Positions 20,336 to 24,809 of a stretch of DNA of 24,809 nt are shown here, in pieces. Every line of letters starts with the position of its first letter. The first letter of the stretch is position 1. The notes below the pieces were generated by a model, which was given only the letters and a program-made list of their open reading frames with translations, did not search any database and was not told the DNA's origin. Made by a program: the position numbers and the translations under genes. Source of the stretch: Proteobacteria bacterium UBA6920 (GTDB lineage: Bacteria > Pseudomonadota > Gammaproteobacteria > SG8-11); the NCBI GenBank assembly GCA_002448875.1, contig DKAS01000021.1, positions 13,531 to 38,339 on the forward strand. The letters are read 5' to 3'.

Positions 20336-21973
20336 TTGCGGCGCGGGCCGGCAGCTTTGTCGCGGCGCATTGATTTCCCGGGTTGGCTGCCGCCGGCTGG
20401 TTTAATCACTGAGCATCACCTGTTCGTGGCAGCGTGCCTGCTGTGCACCCTGCCGGTGCTGCTGCCGGTATTTCCGCCTATGGTCGATGTGCCGCAGCAT
20501 GCGGCTCAGATCGAGTTGTTTCGCCAGCTGCAGGATCCGCTGTTTGCGTACCGCGATCTGTTTACCACCCGCCTGTTTACCCCTTACCTGTTCGGCTACG
20601 GATTGATCGCGCTGTTGGCGCCGGTTTTCGGCATTGTTCTGGCCTGTAAACTGGTGATCGCGACGGCGCTGGCGCTGTTGCCGCCGGCGACCCGGTATTT
20701 TCTGCGCGCCAGCGGCGCGGATTCCTACTGGGCCTGGCTGGTGTTTCCCTGTCTGTACGGTTTCAGCTATCAATGGGGATTCATCAATTTCCTGGTGGCG
20801 GCGCCGATCGGTATGGCGTTCCTGGGCATGGTGTGGCGCCGGCCGGCGGCCGGCGGCTGGCGATCCGCGTTGGGGATGATACTGGCGCTGTACCTGCTGT
20901 TTTTTTCCCATGTGCTGGTGCTGGCGCTGTTCGCCGCCATCGCCACGCTGCAGTGGTGGTCGACAAGGAGCGATCTCAAGGCATTCGTGCGCAGCGCCTG
21001 GCCGCTGCTGACACCGCTGCCGCTGGCGCTGCTGTGGCTGGCCGACAATGCGGCGCACCCCATGAGCAGGCTGCCGCCGGAGTGGGATCTGTCCTGGTGG
21101 ACTACCCTGGACTCCTATTACACCCAGTTCGCCGAATGGCGCACCAGCCATCCTTCCGGTTGGGGGCGGGTGAGCGGCCTGTTGCCGCGTCTGCTCGGTT
21201 TGCGTCCGGATGTCCTGCTCACCGTTGCCGGTCTGGGTTTGCTGCTGCTGCCGTTCGCCGCCGGCGGCCAGTTGACGGCGCAGCGCCAGCGCTATCTGCC
21301 CGCTGTGCTGATCATGGCTGTTCTGCTGCTGGCTCCCAGTGAGATCTTCGGCGTGTCATTCGTGTTCCAGCGTTTCACCTTCCTGCTGTTGCCGCTGGCC
21401 CTGGCGGTGATTGATGCGGCGCCGCGGCCGCCGCGCGGTCGCAGCCGTCTGCGGGCGCTGGCGCCGGTGGCGGCCACGGTCTGGATCGGCCTGATGACGG
21501 TGCATGCTCTGCGCTTCGACGACGAGACCCGCGGTTTCAGCCAGCTGCTGGCGCAGATGGAAGCGGGCAAACGGGTATTATCGCTTTCCTTTTTGCACGA
21601 CGACGCTGATTCCATTGCGCCTACCCTGGTGCATCTGGTGGCCTGGTATGCGGCGCTGAAAGGCGGGGTAAGCGATCCCAGTTTCGCCGTCACCCAGGTG
21701 CAGCCGGTGGTCTACGCGCCACAGCATATGCCGACAGTGCGTATTCTCGGCTTCGAATGGTTTCCGCAGACGTTCGCCTGGCAATACCACGCCGGCTGGC
21801 AGTATGACTATTTTGTGGCACGGGCGCCCGCCGACTACGGCGCATTGCTGTTTCGCGACGCCAGTTGCTGGATAGATCTGGTGGCGCAATCCGGGAAATG
21901 GTGGTTGTATCGCCGTGCCGAGCATTGTCCGCCGCCACCGTCGGTTTATTCGCCGGTACCGGCGCCCAGGTAG
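20336..21973 (+). CDS. Polytopic membrane protein, GT-C glycosyltransferase-like
   Basis: 545 aa with about ten hydrophobic segments (around residues 29-49, 83-110, 135-160, 180-205, 220-235, 290-305, 320-340, 345-360 and others). The first loop after TM1 carries PMVDVPQHAAQIELFR, where GT-C enzymes place their catalytic acidic residue; Asp51 fits. GT-C proteins use polyprenyl-phosphate sugars outside the inner membrane. I cannot name the family, so a generic membrane protein remains possible. The start is uncertain: TTG at 20336 lies three bases after the slyD stop without a ribosome site, and GTG near 20427 is an alternative. Its last 28 bases overlap the convergent lipoprotein gene. Confidence 0.75.
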   Translation: MRRGPAALSRRIDFPGWLPPAGLITEHHLFVAACLLCTLPVLLPVFPPMVDVPQHAAQIELFRQLQDPLFAYRDLFTTRLFTPYLFGYGLIALLAPVFGIVLACKLVIATALALLPPATRYFLRASGADSYWAWLVFPCLYGFSYQWGFINFLVAAPIGMAFLGMVWRRPAAGGWRSALGMILALYLLFFSHVLVLALFAAIATLQWWSTRSDLKAFVRSAWPLLTPLPLALLWLADNAAHPMSRLPPEWDLSWWTTLDSYYTQFAEWRTSHPSGWGRVSGLLPRLLGLRPDVLLTVAGLGLLLLPFAAGGQLTAQRQRYLPAVLIMAVLLLAPSEIFGVSFVFQRFTFLLLPLALAVIDAAPRPPRGRSRLRALAPVAATVWIGLMTVHALRFDDETRGFSQLLAQMEAGKRVLSLSFLHDDADSIAPTLVHLVAWYAALKGGVSDPSFAVTQVQPVVYAPQHMPTVRILGFEWFPQTFAWQYHAGWQYDYFVARAPADYGALLFRDASCWIDLVAQSGKWWLYRRAEHCPPPPSVYSPVPAPR

Positions 21974-22602
21974 GCGTGGTTGGTGTCGGCCTGCCATTTA
22001 GCGAAATTATTTTCGCGCAGCAGCCGGCGCCGGGTTTCCACTTCCTTGCTGCGCGCCAGGGCGATGCCATGGCGGTTGACTTGGGCGTAGTCCAGGGTCT
22101 TATGCAGGATCGCCAGCTTGTCGTCCATGGGCCCGTTCTGCGGTTTGAATTGCGTGCCGAGCGCCACCGCCATGGGTACCGCGTCGAGCAGGACGAAATA
22201 TGTTCCGCCCGCCTGCAGGTCGGCTTCGAGGAAGTCGGCGTTGAAAGCCGCGCTCATGAAATAGTGCTTGCCGGGCGTGGTGGTATACGCCAGTTGCATG
22301 CGCTGTGGTAAATGGCCGATGTAGATGTCACCGTCATAGAGCAACACCGGCTCGCTGCCAGTGGAACCGTCCTGCGGATTGACCGCGCTGAACTGCTCGG
22401 TGCCCAGGTGGCTGGGATAAAGAAAAACCACCATCGCCTGGTCCGCCGGAGGGCGTAGCGCCGCCGGTCTGGCCGTCGTATACGGCAACGCGGCGGCGCA
22501 GGCGTGCAGCAGTCCCGGCAGCAGCAGGCAGGCCAGCCGCAATACCAGGTGTCGCCGGCCGGCCGCGGGTCGCCGGCTTGTATGCGCCGCGGTCGCCGTC
22601 AA
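21946..22602 (-). CDS. Putative lipoprotein, DUF2846-like
   Basis: 218 aa from a TTG start that shares TTGA with the stop of the NfeD gene, a coupled arrangement. The N-terminus has a basic stretch, a hydrophobic run and LLHAC, so Cys35 is the likely lipidation site. The domain that follows (about 55-170: AMVVFLYPSHLG, LLYDGDIYIGHLP, YTTTPGKHYFMSA, LQAGGTYFVLLDAVP) has the pattern of DUF2846-type envelope proteins of unknown role. The charged C-terminus (RSKEVETRRRLLRENNFAKW) could be helical. It is the last gene of the SPFH-NfeD operon, which suggests a link to membrane organisation. Confidence 0.78.
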   Translation of the reverse strand: MTATAAHTSRRPAAGRRHLVLRLACLLLPGLLHACAAALPYTTARPAALRPPADQAMVVFLYPSHLGTEQFSAVNPQDGSTGSEPVLLYDGDIYIGHLPQRMQLAYTTTPGKHYFMSAAFNADFLEADLQAGGTYFVLLDAVPMAVALGTQFKPQNGPMDDKLAILHKTLDYAQVNRHGIALARSKEVETRRRLLRENNFAKWQADTNHAYLGAGTGE

Positions 22603-23075
22603 GGCGTGCTGACTCTGAACAGCGCCACATCCACCGAAGTCACCGTGACGCGGGTGCCTGCCGCGATTTCCTCGATGCCGCTTTCCGGATCGATTTCAAC
22701 TTTCCAATCTATGCCGGAGTAGCGGGTGCGGCCAGGCTTGAGGCGGGTGATCGCGCTGTCAACGGTAAACTGCAGGCCGATCAGATCGCTGCTGCTGTCC
22801 TTCCTGGCGGGTCCGCTGCCCTGCAGGCGTTGCAGGGGTTTCCACAGCATGGCGGACAACAGGCCGGTGCTGATGCCGCAGGAAGCAATACCGGCCAGCC
22901 AGGTTTCCGGCAGCAGGCCGACGAGCATCAGCAGGCCGGTCAGCAGCGCGCCCAGGCCGGCGAACAGGGTGACGATGGTGGTGAAGCCCAGCAGCAGGGC
23001 TTCCACCGCCAGCAGGACGAATCCCAGAGTGATCCAGAATTCCGCCAGGTGGCTATTGATGTAATTGCCTATCAT
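22599..23075 (-). CDS. NfeD-family membrane protein
   Basis: 158 aa. Three closely spaced hydrophobic helices (about 10-75: FWITLGFVLLAVEALLLGF and following) precede a small beta-barrel OB-fold domain (about 95-155: LIGLQFTVDSAITRLKPGRT, IDWKVEIDPESGIEEIAAGT, VTVTSVDVALFRV). This is the short NfeD type, the usual operon partner of SPFH proteins; E. coli YbbJ with QmcA is the parallel. Its ATG overlaps the stop of the SPFH gene by four bases, and its stop overlaps the next start, so all three are translationally coupled. The pair is thought to organise membrane microdomains. Confidence 0.92.
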   Translation of the reverse strand: MIGNYINSHLAEFWITLGFVLLAVEALLLGFTTIVTLFAGLGALLTGLLMLVGLLPETWLAGIASCGISTGLLSAMLWKPLQRLQGSGPARKDSSSDLIGLQFTVDSAITRLKPGRTRYSGIDWKVEIDPESGIEEIAAGTRVTVTSVDVALFRVSTP

Positions 23076-24043
23076 GACGCGGCTCCGTCGCCGCGTTGCT
23101 TGTTAATAGTCGAAATGATGGCCATGGCTTCGGCCACCACCCGCGAGGCGCCGGTGTCGCCGTCGGGCAGCAAAACCACGGAAGATTCGCGGGCGATGGC
23201 CTGCCTGGCCTGGATGGCCTTATCGGCCAGTTCCAGTTGAATGGCTTTCTGACCTTCGTTGGAAATCGCGATCTGACCGATAACGTTGAGCGCCTTGGCC
23301 TTGGCTTGCGCCACCGCCAGAATCGCCTGTGCCTCGCCTTCGGCCTTGAGTATCTGTTCGGCCTTGATGGCTTCGGCCGCCAGTACCCGCGCCTGTTTTT
23401 CCCCTTCGGCGACATTGATGGCGGACTGGCGCTGGCCTTCGGATTCGAGAATAACGGCGCGCTTTTCCCGCTCCGCTTTCATCTGCCGTTCCATGGCCTC
23501 CAGTACCGAACGCGGTGGCTCGATGTCCTTGATTTCGTAGCGCAGCACCTGCACGCCCCAGGGACTGGAGGCCTCATTGATGGCGTTAACGATATTGATA
23601 TTCAGGCTTTCCCTTTCTTCAAAGGTTTTATCCAGCTCAATCTTGCCGATTTCGCTGCGCATGGTGGTTTGTGCCAACTGGGTGACCGCATAGACATAAT
23701 TATCGACACCATAGGATGCCTTATAGGGATCCAGCACTTTCAGGTACAGCACCCCATCTACCACCAGCGAAATATTGTCCTTGGTGATGGCAGCCTGACT
23801 GGGCACATCCACCGCCTGCTCCTTAAGGGAGCGATGGTAGGCCACGCGATCGACAAACGGCACAATAAAATTAAGCCCGGCTTCCATGGTTTTGTTGAAT
23901 TTGCCGAATCGCTCTACCACATGGGCCATATTCTGCGGCACAAATCGAACGGAAAACTTGACCAGGATTACGGTCAGTACTGCCAGACCGATCCAGAAAT
24001 TGAAAATCAAACCCAGAATTTCCTCGATTACTCCTGTACCCAT
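23072..24043 (-). CDS. qmcA: SPFH/stomatin-family membrane protein (QmcA/paraslipin-like)
   Basis: 323 aa. One N-terminal helix (about 10-33), then the SPFH domain (about 35-185: VPQNMAHVVERFGKFNKTME, PFVDRVAYHRSLKEQAVDVP, AITKDNISLVVDGVLYLKV, NAINEASSPWGVQVLRYEIK), then an Ala/Glu-rich coiled coil (about 190-265) and a short tail. This matches bacterial QmcA/paraslipin proteins, which assemble into large membrane-bound cages and influence protease FtsH or local membrane order. The ATG at 24043 has AGGGGATG upstream. The partner NfeD gene follows directly. The symbol is by family, not proven orthology. Confidence 0.93.
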   Translation of the reverse strand: MGTGVIEEILGLIFNFWIGLAVLTVILVKFSVRFVPQNMAHVVERFGKFNKTMEAGLNFIVPFVDRVAYHRSLKEQAVDVPSQAAITKDNISLVVDGVLYLKVLDPYKASYGVDNYVYAVTQLAQTTMRSEIGKIELDKTFEERESLNINIVNAINEASSPWGVQVLRYEIKDIEPPRSVLEAMERQMKAEREKRAVILESEGQRQSAINVAEGEKQARVLAAEAIKAEQILKAEGEAQAILAVAQAKAKALNVIGQIAISNEGQKAIQLELADKAIQARQAIARESSVVLLPDGDTGASRVVAEAMAIISTINKQRGDGAAS

Positions 24044-24107
24044 GCTGTCATCCCCTCGTTATTACGTTTATTGACGTTAACATCCGGCTTGTGTGCACCT
24101 GCCCGGA

Positions 24108-24113
24108 AGTATA
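24108..24113 (-). promoter_or_regulatory. Candidate -10 box of the SPFH operon
   Basis: Read leftward TATACT, about 65 bases before the SPFH ATG. The -35 region lies in the 3' end of the diguanylate cyclase fragment and is weak. Confidence 0.35.
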
Positions 24114-24121
24114 ATCGAAAT

Positions 24122-24358
24122 TCACATGCACACACGATTTCGCCCGCGCTGCTTGGCGCGATACAGGGCCTTGTCCGCCAGGTTGACCAGGTCAGCGGGC
24201 TCCAGCTCGCTGTCCGGTCGCGCGGTGACGACCCCCTGGCTGATGGTGATATGGGGCGCCGCTTTCGAGCTCTCGTGGGGAATCGCCTCCGCGTTGACCA
24301 GCTCGCGCGAGTACTTCGAGCTGACCAGCGCCGAGGCCGCCGAGGCCCCGAAGGTCAA
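24122..24358 (-). pseudogene. Diguanylate cyclase (GGDEF) C-terminal fragment, 5' end lost
   Basis: About 78 codons matching the last third of a GGDEF domain: EAIPHESSKAAPHITISQGV is the conserved strand region after the active site, and LADKALYRAKQRGRNRV is the hallmark C-terminal helix. The GG[D/E]EF active-site loop and everything before it should lie at higher coordinates but are absent: the frame meets a stop (TAG at 24364-24362) and the adjacent DNA is the 3' end of an M23 peptidase gene. The TTG that opens the frame is therefore not a true start. It cannot make c-di-GMP. Either the gene was truncated by rearrangement or the contig is chimeric here. Confidence 0.8.
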
Positions 24359-24361
24359 GTT

Positions 24362-24369
24362 CTAGCTAG
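24362..24369. other. CTAGCTAG octamer at the fragment junction
   Basis: This palindrome supplies three stops within eight bases: the GGDEF frame (24364-24362, minus), the M23 gene (24368-24366, minus) and a forward frame (24363-24365). It marks the breakpoint between two segments that look different. Confidence 0.6.
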
Positions 24370-24809
24370 TCGGCGATTACCGAGGGCAGGACGAACCGCA
24401 GGGGGTCCACCGCGCGCCCGCGCTGGTGGACCTCGTAGTGCAGATGGGGCGCCTCGGCCAGCCCGGAGCGTCCTACCCGGGCGATGATCTCGCCCCGCTG
24501 GACCCGGAACCCCGGGCGGACCAGCATCTTGGACGTGTGGGCATAGCGGGTGATGATCCCGTAGCCATGGTCGATCTCGACCGTCCAGCCGTACCCCTTC
24601 TCCCAGCCCGCCTTGATCACCGTGCCGGCCGCAGGCGCCTCGATCGGCGTGCCGATTGCCGCCCGGATGTCGATCCCCTCGTGCGGCCGGAAGATGTGCA
24701 GCAGGGGGTGAAGCCGGCGGCGGCTGAAGTTGCTGGTCAGCCAGCCCTGGGTCGGCATGATCGACGGGGTGGCGGCCAGCCGCTCGACCTGGGCGGTCAG
24801 GCTGTCGGC
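24366..24809 (-). CDS. M23-family metallopeptidase, N-terminus missing (window edge)
   Basis: The C-terminal 147 codons are present; the frame stays open to the right edge, where ADSLTAQVERLAA looks like the end of a coiled coil. The LytM/peptidase M23 domain shows zinc ligands HEGIDI (His and Asp) and HLHYEVH, plus GTVIKAGWEKGYGWTVEIDHGYG and YAHTSKMLVRPGFRVQRGEI. The ending DPLRFVLPSVIAD is a normal family C-terminus, so the stop is probably genuine. These proteins cut peptidoglycan peptides or, when degenerate, activate amidases; the ligands here look intact. Codon third positions appear almost entirely G or C, more extreme than in the genes to the left, suggesting another origin or a chimeric contig end. 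Confidence 0.92.
   Translation of the reverse strand, partial: ADSLTAQVERLAATPSIMPTQGWLTSNFSRRRLHPLLHIFRPHEGIDIRAAIGTPIEAPAAGTVIKAGWEKGYGWTVEIDHGYGIITRYAHTSKMLVRPGFRVQRGEIIARVGRSGLAEAPHLHYEVHQRGRAVDPLRFVLPSVIAD

Noticed and set aside
24093..24365. 90-aa forward frame ending at CTAGCTAG
   Set aside because: Its end reads protein-like, but it shares third codon positions with the GGDEF frame on the other strand, which has real family motifs.
23096..24487. 463-aa forward frame opposite the SPFH gene
   Set aside because: Antisense of a well-recognised gene and crosses the junction into the M23 region; no domain.

Overview
The window looks like chromosomal DNA of a high-GC, Gram-negative bacterium, most likely a gammaproteobacterium. 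The grounds are many secreted or lipidated proteins, an outer-membrane beta-barrel, a SlyD-type prolyl isomerase, an AroG-type DAHP synthase, a QmcA/NfeD pair and PAS-rich signalling proteins. An octahaem HAO-like cytochrome c, a SoxB-like metallophosphatase and a periplasmic rhodanese suggest a lifestyle with inorganic nitrogen and sulfur chemistry; this is inference. I see no tRNA, rRNA, CRISPR array, insertion sequence or phage gene.

Layout. 1-896 (minus): PAS-PAS histidine kinase cut by the left edge at its H-box. 1384-3846 (minus): patatin-like phospholipase with a multi-pass membrane insertion. 3847-5009: mostly non-coding, with an orphan CcdA-like antitoxin (4220-4438) and several palindromes. 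5010-8894 (plus): a compact four-gene operon of LolC/MacB-type permease, LolA-like periplasmic protein, outer-membrane barrel and LolD/MacB-type ATPase. This is the best candidate for an uncharacterised system, a dedicated inner-to-outer-membrane lipid or lipoprotein route. 9153-9422: small secreted Cys protein. 9517-11028 (minus): octahaem cytochrome. 11583-12107: lipoprotein. 12257-12967 (minus): rhodanese with an EF-hand, divergent from 13268-15397, a SoxB/5'-nucleotidase hybrid with a GlyGly-CTERM-like tail. 15430-17193 (minus): secreted esterase. 17577-18188: PLA2-like membrane-anchored protein. 18263-19315: DAHP synthase, probably on a leaderless mRNA. 19429-21973: STAS-like protein, SlyD and a polytopic GT-C-like protein. 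24043-21946 (minus): an overlapping QmcA-like/NfeD/lipoprotein operon.

The right end (24122-24809) is odd. The C-terminus of a diguanylate cyclase stops abruptly at a CTAGCTAG octamer, against the 3' end of an M23 peptidase gene that looks GC-richer. It is either a rearrangement scar or an assembly chimera.

A shared theme is envelope lipids: a patatin, a PLA2-like protein, an esterase, a LolA-type transport operon and a membrane-organising SPFH/NfeD pair lie within 24 kb. They are not one operon, so a functional link is only a hypothesis.
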